This document shows positions 25,031-37,400 of a DNA stretch of 64,000 nucleotides, piece after piece (positions within the stretch are counted from its first letter, which is position 1; every line of letters starts with the position of its first letter). Position numbers and translations under genes: made by a program. Source of the DNA: Erythrophleum ivorense (taxonomy: Eukaryota > Streptophyta > Magnoliopsida > Fabales > Fabaceae); NCBI GenBank assembly GCA_026724425.1, contig JAIUCV010000116.1:372001-436000 (forward strand), written 5' to 3'. Under the pieces are notes generated by a model. It was not told the origin of the DNA. It ran no database searches and saw nothing but the letters and a program-made list of their open reading frames with translations.

Positions 25031-28000
25031 TGTTTTATGCCCAAAGAATAGTAATTAAAATGCTACAGTTGAAGGACTCTTTAAGACTTGCATCTTATTT
25101 TGTTGGTTGATGTTCTACGCCTCTACTGGCTTTGCTGTTAAAGACTTGGATTGCAAATGGAAGACTATTTGTGTTGGCCTATGTTTTGCTTATTTCCGCA
25201 ACCTCCCTTGTTAACCGTAGTAGAATTTGTCTTTGCATTTTGCTTCTTTCAAGACCAACATCATATTTGTTGATTTCTCTGCCCATGAGAGGTATTTGAG
25301 GACAACCACATGAAAAATCTCTCAAGAATAAACGAACATTTTGATCCCTCAATTTTAAAATCTCCGAAAAATTGTAGAAATTAATTTTAAAAAATAATAA
25401 ATGTTACATTATCTTTATAGTATTTTTGTATCACTTTGTAAAATTAATGTAAAATGAGCTTATTATTTTTATAGACTAATTTGTAGATTTATTAATTATT
25501 TTCAATATTTTAAAAGGCCTGCCAATTAATAAATTAAATAATTTAGTTATTTCTCAATTATGATGCGAAGGAACTTGGGAAAAAGAACGAATACTAGTGG
25601 TTTGGTACCTATTCAGCGTACGGCAAAATTTAATATATTTTTTAAATTAAATATACTTTTCACTTTTATAAATAATTATACATATTTTTTAAAAATAACC
25701 GAAATAATGGAAAGTTAGATAGTTTTTAACATTCCTCTTATATTTGTCACTTTATACTTTTTTTTCAATTATCTTGACTAATATTATTTTTGAGACCAAA
25801 TATCGAAAACCTTTAACCATAGATCCTAGTATAATTGTAGTTTCAAAAACAGTTTACTCGTGTTTCTCAAGAATTTGATATAAGCACATAAAACGGCATC
25901 TATTTCTGGTCCTTCAATTGACGTGTGATTCCTATCCGAGGAGCGGATTATTATACACCATGCCTGAATGGGCAATAATTATTAAAAATTATAAATATGA
26001 TGACTCGAGCCCTAAAAACACTTATGCCTTTTTAATTCCACATATTCCACTGTAGCCCAACAAAAGCTACACATTTAAATGAACCCTAATTATCAAAGTA
26101 GGAACTTTCTATGATATCAAAATGTAAGAATATACTGTCCGGATGCTAATAATATTAATCATTGACTCTGGACATTTAAATTTATCATATCATTTATGGT
26201 TAAAATAATACAATTTACTGGACATTTACACTCGAGTACCCTGTTTGCTCTGTTGACACTTCATTATCTTCTGTTATTTTTCGTTAAAAACTTACCAAAT
26301 AAGCGCGCGATTCCAATTTCCCCAAAATAAATCCAAATCCCTAATTTTCCAGTTTGCACTCAATTATTGATAGCAAAATTAAGCTAATACATGCATATTC
26401 ATACAACTTTCACCTAAAATTGGGGGCAAAGTTAGGGATTCTATTTTGGGAAAAATTTTTGAGAAAGATATTGTATTATTTGTGCCAAATATAGGATTTG
26501 GATTGATCAAAAAAAGAATTCTGATTTTTTTGGTATAGAAAATTAGAGATTTTGTAAGAAAAATTGAGATTTAGGGCAAAATTAGGCATTTCATTTAGGG
26601 GTAAAATTCGAAAAAAATTTGTGTTGTGTGTGTGTGAAATTCGAGATTTTGATTAGCCAAAGAAAAAAAAATCTCAATCTTTATTGTACAAGAAATTAAG
26701 AATTCATAGAGAAATTGAAAATTAAGGAAAAAAATTAAGGGTTCTATTCAAGGGTAAATTAAATTTGAAGAATAGTTAAATTTGGGATTTCAATAATTGG
26801 CTAAGGGAGAGATTTTGGTATTCATTACATTGAAAGTTAGGGATATCATAAGGAAATTAAAATATTTAGACAGAATTAGAAACAAAATTAAGAATTCGAT
26901 CCAATTTTTAACAGAAAAATAGCATAGGGTGATAAAATTCTAACAAAACAAGCCACAGGATATTCAATTATAAATTTTTAAATCATAAAATAATCTTTTA
27001 AATAGGCTAAACCACATAATAGTTAACCGTATGTTATCCTATAATTTATAAAAATATCAACTATATACTCTAGTTTGTTCCTCTTAATATATGTAATGGT
27101 GATTTTCTTGGTTGTCTATTATTCACGCAACTAGTGCTTGAGCTCAGCCACATGTATATTTGCATGCATCTATCATCCATGTCCACCATACGAACCCTTG
27201 TGATAAACCCAGCTATCAGACTGAGACTGAAGCTATCAGATTAAATATTTAATAACTTTCCATATCGCAACTAACTTCAACGACTTTTCCATCCTCCTTT
27301 TAACAGTTGATCATTGAGCTGCTCGTGAAGTTAAAGTTTATGTTTGTGGAGGAAAGCCCTATGTGACCTACCTAGCCCTTATCATGTAATTAACTTTACT
27401 GCCAAAGAAGAAACCCATTCATATCTATATATATGTATGGTTTCACCATGCCTGCATGTGAATACCTCCTCAACTTGTATTGCTGCTCAGCTGGTGAAGG
27501 GAAGAACCTTTTTTAAGTAATGGCGCTATTAGAATATACCTATAATCATCCTTCTGTCCAAAAGGGAAATTTTCAATATTTGATGTCTTATTTCTTTGTC
27601 TAGTGTGTTTACATACATCTATTGGGGGTTCTAATTTTGAGTTATATATATATAGTAGAAGAAGATTTAACTTATAACAATCTTTTAATCCCTACTCATT
27701 CAATTACTTGAGCCAACCTTAGATAGCAATTGTGTTATATTTAATTACACTTCAATATCGGTTTTGGCAATCCAGTGTCATCAACATGAGAAAGTATAAC
27801 ACCATAGAAAACGATTATACCCACACAAAAAAAAATTAATGGGTGAAAAGAATTTAAAGGCAGCAAGATTACGGAGAAAACATTTTCATTTTGTCAGTAG
27901 CAAATTGCATACTCAGTTGTAAAAGAAGCATCTCTTCACCATTTTCATGGAACCCAACCACCATGAAAGAAAATTATTGACAAGACATATGTCGTTATCA

Positions 28001-28367
28001 ACTCAGATTCAATTTTTTTTAGAAGACTCTAGAAGTAAAATTTTAAATGTGTAATTTCGGGAAAATATGCTTTTAAAATCACCTAGAGTAGACATTTATC
28101 TTAAATAAAGTCTAAAGATAACTTTGACCACAATGCCAAAAAAATGTTGATATTATACACATCTTGGAAGTTAAACCACTCATCTGACTTATAAATTTTA
28201 TGTTCTACCAAAAAAAAAAAGCTAAAAAGCTAAATATGTCACTGCTTTATCATTAAATGTCTTCTCAAAAAATCTAGCAAATTCACGACTTCAGAAAACT
28301 GACATCTGAGTTTCCATCATCCACGCAAACTTAACAATCTTAGCTTCTGACACAGAGCCAAAACTAC
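25031..28367. other. Intergenic region between HD-ZIP III and DUF1677 genes
   Basis: The first few hundred bases are HD-ZIP III 3' UTR; an AATAAA at 25327-25332 is one candidate polyadenylation signal. A TIR-type repeat lies at about 26180-27030. From about 27100 the sequence is ordinary AT-rich DNA that becomes the promoter of the DUF1677 gene. No further gene was seen. Confidence 0.55.
26180..27030. mobile_element. Non-autonomous TIR DNA transposon, same family as the one at 59050
   Basis: The left end (CATATCATTTATGGTTAAAA) and the reverse complement of the right end (TATTATGTGGTTTAGCCTAT) are similar. Subterminal TTCTGTTATTTTTCGTTAAA near the left is mirrored by TTTTTAACAGAAAAATAG near the right. 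The interior repeats degenerate words such as AAATTAGGGATTT and GGCAAAATT in both direct and shifted forms, and these recur inside the 59050-60225 element. No transposase frame is present. The superfamily is uncertain; long subterminal repeats could suit a MULE. Confidence 0.5.
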
Positions 28368-28375
28368 TATAAATA
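28368..28375 (+). promoter_or_regulatory. TATA box of the DUF1677 gene
   Basis: TATAAATA, preceded by C, lies about 95 bp upstream of the start codon, a normal distance for a plant TATA box plus a short leader. Confidence 0.65.
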
Positions 28376-28470
28376 CAACCATCCAAGCACAATTCAGAGT
28401 ATGATATCTTCATTTATCCTTAAAAAACCACTCACCAAATTCATCAAAAGTCTTTAAGTTTGTCTCCAAT

Positions 28471-28962
28471 ATGGCACCCCACAACATGTCCAAGTCCAAC
28501 AACCTTCAAAGAACATTCTCAGACATATCCTATGAGATGTCCAAAGACGAAATTGAAGATCTCAAAGCACTCCCATCGATATCTGAAGTTGAAGATGCAA
28601 AGTGTGAGTGCTGTGGGATGAGCGAGGAGTTCACAATCGAGTACATAGAGCGCGTGAGGGAGAAGTACTTGGGGAAATGGGTGTGTGGGCTGTGTGCTGA
28701 GGCAGTGAACGAGGAGTTGGAGAAGAATGGAGGGAGAAAAGAGGAGGCACTAAACGCGCACGTGAGCGCGTGTGTTAGGTTCAATAAGTACGGGAGGGCT
28801 TTTCCTGTGCTGGTCCAGGCTCAGGCCATGAAGGAGATGTTGAAGAAGAGCAAGCTAGATGGGAGAAGAGTCAAGTCCTTTAACCCAAGAGAGAATAATA
28901 ATAAAAAAGGAGGGATTGCAAGGAGTTCAAGTTGCATCCCTCAGCTATCACTAGAGAGATGA
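28471..28962 (+). CDS. DUF1677 family protein
   Basis: A single uninterrupted exon of 163 codons. The start MAPHNMSKSN is the first ATG after the TATA box. The core is cysteine-rich: CECCGMSEE (C45, C47, C48), then YIERVREKYLGKWVCGLC (C72, C75), then an AHVSACVRFNK segment (C101) and an AMKEMLKKS helix. This order (ECCGM-EEFT-EYI-RVR, WVCGLC-EAV, C-FN) is the signature of plant DUF1677 proteins, which are small and of unknown function. The paired cysteines could bind a metal, but that is inference. The tail (about 131-163) is basic and serine-rich (RRVKSF, RSSSCIPQLSLER). No signal peptide or membrane segment is visible. An AATAAA at 29737-29742 is a possible but distant polyadenylation signal. 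Confidence 0.9.
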   Translation: MAPHNMSKSNNLQRTFSDISYEMSKDEIEDLKALPSISEVEDAKCECCGMSEEFTIEYIERVREKYLGKWVCGLCAEAVNEELEKNGGRKEEALNAHVSACVRFNKYGRAFPVLVQAQAMKEMLKKSKLDGRRVKSFNPRENNNKKGGIARSSSCIPQLSLER

Positions 28963-30462
28963 ATCATGATCTGTCTCTTCGCAGGTACTGCAATTTTTTC
29001 TACTTTCGTCGGGCAACTCTTAGGTACTATGTAGTTTATGTATATGCAACAATTATTTGATATGCATTTTTGAAACTTACATGTAGATTGTCAAAACTAA
29101 ATTCTGATTATTACATACATGTTTTATATCTGGTATCCGAAAATTTCTCTCTATCGACTAGTACTAATCATCTTATAATTGTCTTCCATTAGGTAGACTT
29201 GATGACAAAAAATACGTGAACAAACTAATTTTAAAGATATACTAGAATATAATATTAAGTGAAATTCTTCTTTAGTATGTTTATGTATCTTTTTATACTT
29301 AATTTGGTTTACTTATATTTTGTAGGAAGAGTCCATAAATGCAAACCGGAGGGCAGCTCTTATTTGAACATCCTATATATATATATATATATATATAATC
29401 TCATTCCTTATATACTGCTTGTGACCTTTATTTTTTGGGAAAAGCAGGTCCCATGGGAAGAAGCCTAAATTATACCTTTGTGAGGTTTTTACAGATCTCT
29501 TCCAATTACTGTAACCTTGAAGGTTTTTTTTCGGAAGAAAAAGAAAGAAATTCTTTTTCTCGTCCTTATTTATCGGTCCTGTTTAAGTTGTTCTTAGAGT
29601 TATATTGTTTATTCCCTTTCTTTCACTTAAGAGGGTTATATATGTTTTTGGTCAAATATGGCTTTAGTAATTTTATTCCTTCTGTATCTTAGATGATTTC
29701 TCCGGTGATTACTTAATGTACGAATCATGTGGAATGAATAAATTAAGTTTTTGATACTTCTATTCTATGTAATATCTGTGTTGTTTCCATCTCCAACTTC
29801 ATTAACAGTTAAGGCCAAGAGAAAAGATACTTGTCGATTGAAAATATAACTAGCAGAAATATAAATGTAGCGACAGGAAGAAAAAAAAAAGAAACTCAAA
29901 TAGGCCAGGTGTCACTAGTAGTTATTAGGGTTCTGAGGAATCTGCAAAACAAGTTCAATATTTTATACCTCCCGTATTCATAAAATGGAAAATGTATTGA
30001 AATAGAGTAAAACGGCTAGTTATGATCAAGATATGTAAAGAAATCTGCAAACATATCATTCTATCATCGATCCAATTTTTAATTATATATTTTTGTAATT
30101 AAAATTGTTAAACTTTACTTGTCACTATACTACTATCATTCATACAATTTAAAGGCTGCTGCAATGATTTCCTTTTCGTTTCAATAAAATTTTTTTAAAT
30201 CAGTGTAATATCACCTTTCACAAAAGTATTAAAATTAAATGCAGGGCTTTGGAAGAATGAGCAAGGGTATATTGTATTGAGTATTAACTATTATGTACGT
30301 GACTTTCTTTTGGTAGTTTTTTTTTTAAAAATTTTTTATGAATAAAATTGCAATCCGTAGCACAAACTTTACTTGATCAGTTTATTACCCTAACTTTTGT
30401 AGTGAGCCAATACATGTCCATCAGCAATTTTTTTTTTAAATAAAATAGATCACGAGATAACT

Positions 30463-30530
30463 AGCTCATTTGGTTTAAAAAGAAGACGTCTTTCTTATCA
30501 TAATGCTGAGGTATTAAATCTGTTCCTTAA
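30463..30530 (+). repeat. tRNA-like (SINE-type) relic
   Basis: TAGCTCATTTGGTTTAAAAA resembles the A-box arm of a plant tRNA. It is followed about 45 bp later by GCTGAGGTATTAAATCTG in the place of a B box. The remainder does not fold as a complete tRNA, so a decayed tRNA-derived retroposon head is the best guess. A weaker candidate lies at about 9356-9412. Confidence 0.3.
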
Positions 30531-30912
30531 TTATACAAAATGAATGCAAGAGTCAGGAATTTTATTGAATTGGGTGAGAAGACAAATTTTATCACACTTC
30601 AATGATTTTGATTAGCTTCTTCTACACTTATCTTGTATATTATCTTGGGTGATTTTATGCCAAATTAAACCACCACTTAGTTGCGTAAACACAATCATAT
30701 GAATTTGCTAGGTAGACGGAGATTGACAAGATTAACACGTCAATTTTATTGGTATATATCATGGGATTAGTAATGAAAAACTTTTTTTTTCTAAATATAG
30801 TTAACTGATGTTGGGGGGGGGGGTCTTTATAATTACTTAAAAATATTAATCTTAACAATCATGTAATAAGCTGAACTGACAATTACTTTATGGTTAAAAA
30901 AACTCTACTTAA

Positions 30913-31085
30913 GACCGTTTGATGTACAAAATTGTTAAAAATAATAATATAAAAGAAAAAGAAAAATATCTATTTAAAAAATAATAGAAAAGAATAAATA
31001 TTATTAAATAATAATTATAAAAATATAATAAATATTATATAAAATTACATAAAAAGAATTATTTTCTCGCAACCGTACCAAACGA
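30913..31085. repeat. MITE-like AT-rich repeat
   Basis: Starts at GACCGTTTGATGTACAAAAT and ends at CGTACCAAACGAGC, giving roughly inverted ends (GTTTG against CAAAC). The interior ATAATTATAAAAATATAATA matches the copy at 16880-17045. Confidence 0.45.
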
Positions 31086-31264
31086 GCTATTATGCTAAGT
31101 GCACTACTAAGCTACCAAGGAACATGGAACTTCTATCGTGGAAGATCCATACTGTGGTTTAATGTGCTCTCCTTATGAGGGGCACAACAATTTTTTTAAA
31201 CCTTTTTTTTTAATAAATTATCTTTGACAACTTATCATAGGACGGATGTTTCACAGCAAAATAT

Positions 31265-31672
31265 TTGTGTACCACTCCCAAGCTCACGTGAGGTTGAACC
31301 TACCAAGGCAGCGCCCCCACCAATAATGATGGGTTATGGGGCAAGTAAGTAAACTAAACTAGAAAATAAAAAAGATGAAAAGAAGGTAACACGGAACATC
31401 GATGCACCTTCGGGTTATTCTAGGGAAGGGTAGATTCAAGTACCCTACGTAGGCTCTACATTTAGCTTTGTTTCTCCCTCCACCTTCTTGTCTCTTTTCC
31501 CTCCTATATATATATATATATATACCCTTCGCCTTTTCCTCTTCAATATCCATCCTTCTCTTCGTGTCTCAATCTTTCTCTCTCAAGACACAAAAAGAGA
31601 AGAAACCAAAGTCTCTCTCTCTCTCTCCTTTTTCACTCTCCAAAGTTGTAGAGAAAAACCAATAATATAGAA
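31265..31672 (+). promoter_or_regulatory. Promoter and leader of DUF761 gene A
   Basis: Homologous to the regions before genes B and C. It holds a G-box CACGTG (31285-31290) in the conserved block AGCTCACGTGAGGTTGAACC, followed by CCAAGGCAGC. At the position where gene B has an ATAAATA box, gene A has a (TA)n run (about 31506-31525) just before the shared ACCCTTCGCC leader. The leader is CT-rich, as in B and C. The G-box would bind bZIP or bHLH factors; that is inference. Confidence 0.6.
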
Positions 31673-32278
31673 ATGGAAAGCAATCTGCCAGTAATAGCGA
31701 AGAGAGTGTGGAGCATAGTACGAGTTGTCTTCTTCATGGTGAGAAAAGGCATTTCCAAGGGAAAACTCATGATGGACCTCAACATCATGCTTAAACGCCG
31801 CAGCAAGCTCGCCGGAAAAGCCATCGCCAACCTCGTATCCCATCACTACCACCATGGCCGCTCCGCCGCCTCCCACGACGCTCACCTGCAGTTCTCCACC
31901 GCAAACGAGTACGAGTTCAGCTGCAGCAACACTCCCAACTACAGCTTCTTTCCCAAGCGCCATCCCCGCCACAGCCACAGCCACAACCACTTCTTTGCCT
32001 GTGCTCACGCGCCACTCACGCAGGACGATGATGTGGAGGCGGTTGATAATGCACTTAAGGTGGCGTTGGAGATGCTGGATGATAATAGTTATAAGGGGGT
32101 GGTGGAGGCATCGCCGGCACTTCCCGGGTTCGGGCGGAGCCCGATGGTGAGACAGTTGAGGGTGACGGACTCGCCATTCCCGGTCCAAGACGGCAACGAG
32201 GACAGGGATCACCAGGTTGACAAGGCGGCGGAGGTGTTTATAAAGAGGTTCTACAAGGAGCTGAGGAAGCAGGATTGA
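31673..32278 (+). CDS. DUF761 protein, Avr9/Cf-9 rapidly elicited protein 146-like (copy A)
   Basis: Single exon, 201 aa, starting MESNLPVIAKRVW. The N-terminal segment (about 11-52: RVVFFMVRKGISKGKLMMDL, then KRRSKLAGKAIANL) is basic and partly hydrophobic. A His/Ser-rich linker follows (about 57-69), then EFSCSNTPNY (81-90), PGFGRSPMVRQLRVTDSPFP (151-170) and the C-terminal DUF761 motif DKAAEVFIKRFYKELRKQ (183-200). This order is characteristic of DUF761 proteins such as ACRE146, a tobacco transcript induced rapidly in Avr9/Cf-9 defence. The biochemical function is unknown. Its protein is about 85% identical by eye to copies B and C. It is the oldest-diverged of the three and is useful for polarising changes in the others. 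The codon after the start supports no alternative start. Confidence 0.92.
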   Translation: MESNLPVIAKRVWSIVRVVFFMVRKGISKGKLMMDLNIMLKRRSKLAGKAIANLVSHHYHHGRSAASHDAHLQFSTANEYEFSCSNTPNYSFFPKRHPRHSHSHNHFFACAHAPLTQDDDVEAVDNALKVALEMLDDNSYKGVVEASPALPGFGRSPMVRQLRVTDSPFPVQDGNEDRDHQVDKAAEVFIKRFYKELRKQD

Positions 32279-32466
32279 GCCTAATTCATAATCTTCCTAT
32301 GTTAAATGTTAATTTTATAATTAATTAACATACAAACAGTAAGCAATTTTGGATATGTTGATGATAATTATCCCAAGATCAGTTTGCTTCTTTGTTGGGG
32401 TGGTGACTTTGGGTGCATGGTTATTGTTATATGAGATATATCTGTACTTTTGATTGTTTTATGATC

Positions 32467-32472
32467 AATAAA
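32467..32472 (+). terminator. Polyadenylation signal of DUF761 gene A
   Basis: AATAAA in the context GATCAATAAATAAAGAAA, about 190 bp after the stop codon. The equivalent site is kept in copy C and disrupted in copy B. Confidence 0.6.
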
Positions 32473-34018
32473 TAAAGAAAAAACAAATTAAATACTGTAA
32501 TTATCTGTCGGTATCTCTCTGATTTAATATTTCTGTTACAATTTATGACTTTTTTTATCTTTTCTTGTTAATTTTTGCGTCAAGTTCTTGATCGATCACA
32601 TGAGCATCTCATTTTCTAAAGAGGAAAATGATGAAGATTTATGAGAATGATACTGCAAGAACTTCAAATATATACCCGTTTCGTTGCAGGTCAGAAAAAG
32701 TTTTTTTAATTAATTTGTATAACACCTATCACATCTTTATAATTATTATTCAACAATGCTTATATCTTTATTTTATCTTTTTAAAATAGGAGTATAATCG
32801 CTCATCTTTATCATCAAAATTACTTATTTTTTTTTAATTTCATTCTTTTCCATTCTGCATATTAAACAGACAATAATATATAAACAAGGGCTCAAGTATG
32901 CATAGAATTGTGTATTTATATTTTATTATTATTTAGAATTATAGGAATTATTGTATATACCCTAATATACGATGGGGAGCAATTAATGGAATCTCTTTGA
33001 TATAGACTCGCACACCTTCTTGTACAAAAAGAATTTTGAATCTTTGCATCTAGAAATTAATTGTATTCCTTACAGACTATAGGGGGTTATTATCAAGTTT
33101 TTTTTAAAACTGTTTTCTTCTTTATATTATTACCACATAATTCTCTCGTGATTAACTCAATTTATTTATTTGTTATAATGGTCGAGATATTCTCAAACTT
33201 TGTCTAATTATTTAAGTTCGAATTTCTTGTTTAATTTTAGCTAGTCAGACTAATTTGGCAACTATATATACGAAATGTTCAATGACCACATTTGGTGACA
33301 AATTATATATATTAATTGCAGTATGTGAATGTGCCAAAATTTTAAAAGATTTGGACCGAAGGATCTAATTAATATTAGTGATTCTGTGAGTTGGTTTAAA
33401 GTTAAATTGGCTTTTAACAGCCAAGACCACCACTATTTCCGCTAAGTTGTCCTGATATGACTCCACTAACATGTCAAAGTGAAACCATAGGCCGGTCTCT
33501 CTTCAAAATATTGTTGCCTCCCTCATTTGCTTTATATATTTTTCTCTTTTTGCTTTTGCTTTATAACTATTCTTTTTATGTTTAATGACTTTTTCAAGTT
33601 TTTATAAGAACCACTTTCTGGTTGTTAGCTAGCTATCAAAGAAAGCCCCCACAAGAAGATCTCCATACAAAGAAACAAGTGATCCCATTGACATTTTGTA
33701 CCAAATAATGCTAAAATGGGATGTTCACGTTTACCAAACACCTAGATATATATATATATATATATGTAAAACACAAAACAAAAAATTATAGATGACGTAG
33801 AAGGGCTAAAACAAATTTGATTTAAGTAATTATAATTAACCACTTGAAGTTTGGAAAGATATTAACCTTTCAATTATGGAAGAATTAACAATTTTACCAA
33901 CTTGTTGAGATTGGTTAGATAAATATATTGCTAATCAAATTCGTTAGCTGTCACAAAATCTTACACCGTAGTAGAAAAAAGCAAGTTGCAGAAATAATTA
34001 CTATATTCTGACCATAAG

Positions 34019-34400
34019 GATTAACTCTCAATTATTTACGTTATTTTGCATGTTTTTAGAAAATAAACTGAGTTAGGTTCTTATTTTATGGGTTGCAATT
34101 TAGTAATCTAGTGTTAGCTTTTAGCTAGTTAGGTGTTTTACCTAGGTTCACTTGCAATTTTAAGTAGTTTAGTGGTTTAATTTTAGTTTAATCCATGTTA
34201 AATAGTCGTTAATTGAATTTCATGTATTTTTATAAGGTTCAATTGCGAAGAAATTCAATTGGGAGCGCTCAAGAGCCTAAAAGAAGCAAGATTGGGCAAG
34301 AAACAGAGTTATCGTTGCGACCACCTTTTAGTTCTGGTTAAGGCTCCCCCATACGTAAAATTATCGATGCGGGATCCGATAGAGCTCAACGTCGCGACTA
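34019..34400. mobile_element. 382-bp insertion flanked by a 5-bp direct repeat (retroelement-like fragment)
   Basis: Segments 2 and 3 lack this sequence: there TTCTGACCGTAA or AAACAGC leads straight to the CTATTC-TAGC motif. Here ATAAG occurs on both sides (34014-34018 and 34401-34405). The inserted DNA is richer in GC toward its right end (ATCGATGCGGGATCCGATAG) than its surroundings. A 5-bp duplication suits an LTR-type retroelement, but TG/CA ends are absent, so the class is uncertain. Confidence 0.45.
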
Positions 34401-37400
34401 ATAAGCTATTCCTAGCTTAATTAATTGGTCGATTAGTTTCTTGCAAGATGTTCCTTTAAAAAAAAAAAAAAACATCACACTATTGGAAAGAAAAGTGATT
34501 GGTAGGGAAAAGCAGCGAAAGAAGTGGCTTTGGGGAATCTAATGATAACAGAATTATTGTGGCTGATTTAAATGAGGGTCAAATTAGAGTCTTGGTAATT
34601 TCAAAAAATTTCATGTATATTTAATTAATAAGTTTAAAAATGTTGATTTTGAGCCAACAATTAATAATTGTTAAAGTCGGATACCTCGATTGTTATTTCT
34701 TGCGGGTAAAGCTGTTGCACTAATAATAATTATAAACTTTGTGAGCTAGTCGTTTCAACATCTTTCACTCACAATGAAAAGGGGCAGCAAAGAAACTCAT
34801 AAAGCCAGAAGTTTAGGTGAAATGTTCGGTGATACTCTGAAAATGAGGGTAGTATTAGTGCGTAGCTTTTTGAATTTATCTTTGGCTTTTTATTTTAACA
34901 TGCTTCACGTGTAATTGACATCTCAATTGGGGGTTATCATAATATATATATATATATATAGATATATAATTTGTATTCGCATTAATTACTTCTTGATTAT
35001 AACGAGGTTTTGATTATCATGTTGGTAATTCTATATGGCTGGCAAAAGATAATAAATCAAAATTATTATAAGTTGATACCAAAGCCTCACTAGTCACTAC
35101 AATAAGAAAGACATCCTAAACCATATACTCAAGTTTAAACCTTTTTTTACGAAGACTGGATCGATTTTATGGGAAGAATAAATTAACTGTTTGGTTTGTA
35201 GATCACAACTTAAAATTAAAAGTATAATTAACTTGTAAGAGATATAACTTTTTGTGTTTTTTAATTAATTATATTATTACAATAAAAATATCCGCAATTC
35301 TTCTTAATTATCAATTAAGTCATTTATAACCCTGCAAACACCCCAGAATAATTGATATTCTAGAGTCCACTTACCTTAACCAAACACAGGCTTGAAAGTT
35401 TTGCTCGCCAATAAGTTGTCAATAGCTATTTAAGTAACGGCTTACTTTGGTCAGAAACCCAATAATTATAGAGTGATAATCTTATATTTTTGTGAATATA
35501 TGTTCTTTAATTTTGACACAATTAATTATTAAATATTGTTAAACATAGAATAGTATTTTACCTATTTTAATAAATTTATTGCTATAATCATTTTTATTAA
35601 TTACACAAAAATTAAATTAATTATTTTAAAAATTATTAATTATTAAATAAATTATTTTTAAGTAATTATTTAACAGCAGATTATTCCATGTATTTAATAA
35701 TTAGTATCGCTCATCACTCATAATTATAACGTCACAAGCATCTCTTCAAGGGCCGCTTGAATAAATTGTTATAAATGTGAATGGGTCTTGTCTTCAAATG
35801 TAGCACCTTTAACGCAAAAGCATTAGATAAATTAAGTTGCGAGTTGACCCTGACTACAAAATCGAAGCAAACCCACCCATGACTTCTTAAAGCTTTGATG
35901 CAGCCATTCTTTACTATCCACCTTTTTGTATGCGCACCTTTATTAAAGCTAATGTTCAATTTTTGCCTATTTTTCTTTTGTATCAAAATTATGGTCCCCA
36001 GAAATTGGGGCTGTGATATATCTATATATATATATATATAAATATAATTTCACCCTACAATATCATAATGATAACCCAATATTTTTCAAAAGGATACACT
36101 AGCACTAGTTCCTAATATTGTTTAGAAAGGGCTTATTACATATGATCTCAAGTTCAAGTTTTAATTTAAATATGTAATATATATTATTGTTTTATTTCTC
36201 TTGAAAAACTAGAGGAAAAAAATTTATATAGAATATAACTTTCTTAAAATGAAATATTTTCTGCGCCGTTTGAATGGCACCTTGCATTATATATATATAT
36301 ATATGTCTGCGAGCTGCATTCTTAAGTATGAGGGCAACCTGGCTTAAAGATATTTTCCTCACACAAATACAAAAGTTAATTCTAAAAAAAAAGTTATACA
36401 TATTGTTTAATTTAACTATAGGGAGGAAAATAATATTAGGACCAACAACAGTAAATATATATTAAAGTTAAGCAGCATATAATTAATTTTTCTTATTGTA
36501 ACAACAAAGAAGATTCATTCACGTGCTTATACTTTTTTCGCGTGAAGAGAGAAATGGAATTGCTTTCCTTCATGTTTTATATAGCTGTTTAAACATGTGA
36601 AATACTGAAAAGTTAAAGCACGACTACAGCTAATGACCCCTGCTACCCTTCCAACTATAAAGTCTCAAGCAATACAAATTAGTTCTATTCTACCTTTTGA
36701 AATTGCTAAAGCAGAAATCTTTTACAGACCATTGCAGATAATTCATATTTTGTGCATGTTAATAATTGAATTTATAAATATATATAAATAAATCAAAAGG
36801 TGTGATTTTATTATAAAATCTATTATGATTATTTTGATCATATGTAATTAATGCCAAAATTTACGGCTAAATTTTTTATTAATCATAAAATGCAAAGGTA
36901 TCATTGCACTTAACAGTAGCCTAATTAAATTAATTAATATAACAAAGTGTCATTGTGGTTTGCAAGATTGATTCCAAAAAAACATATATAGGAATTGGAG
37001 GGTCGAAGGTAACAAAGAAAAGCAAAAGGTAGGCCCTACAAAGAAAAATCCATTTTCTTTCCTATGAAGCTTTCTCCTATTTGCCCCACAAATAAGAGAA
37101 GAGAGTCCCATAATAATTATTCAAACATTGGTTTCAATTTCAAAAACCTAAAAAAATATGTCTGATTTGTACTCTTTTATTATATATGTAGGCGTGTTGG
37201 GATAGAATATTTTAGGTTTGAAATTTTTAGTTATAATTAAATAGAATAAATTAACTGAGATAAATAAGAATACTTTTACATCTTTTAAAATATGTCATAA
37301 AATAATTGTATAGAATAAATACCTTAAGTTATGAAATTGAGCTTTCTCTAAAACAAGTACTATAAAACAAAAATGTTAGAAAAGATATAATACCTTAATT

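Larger units (their letters stand above)
28963..31260. other. Intergenic region upstream of the DUF761 array
   Basis: Contains the DUF1677 3' flank, a (TA)n tract at about 29367-29397, a tRNA-like/SINE-like relic near 30463, a poly-G run near 30811 and a MITE-like repeat at 30913-31085. No gene was seen. Confidence 0.55.
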
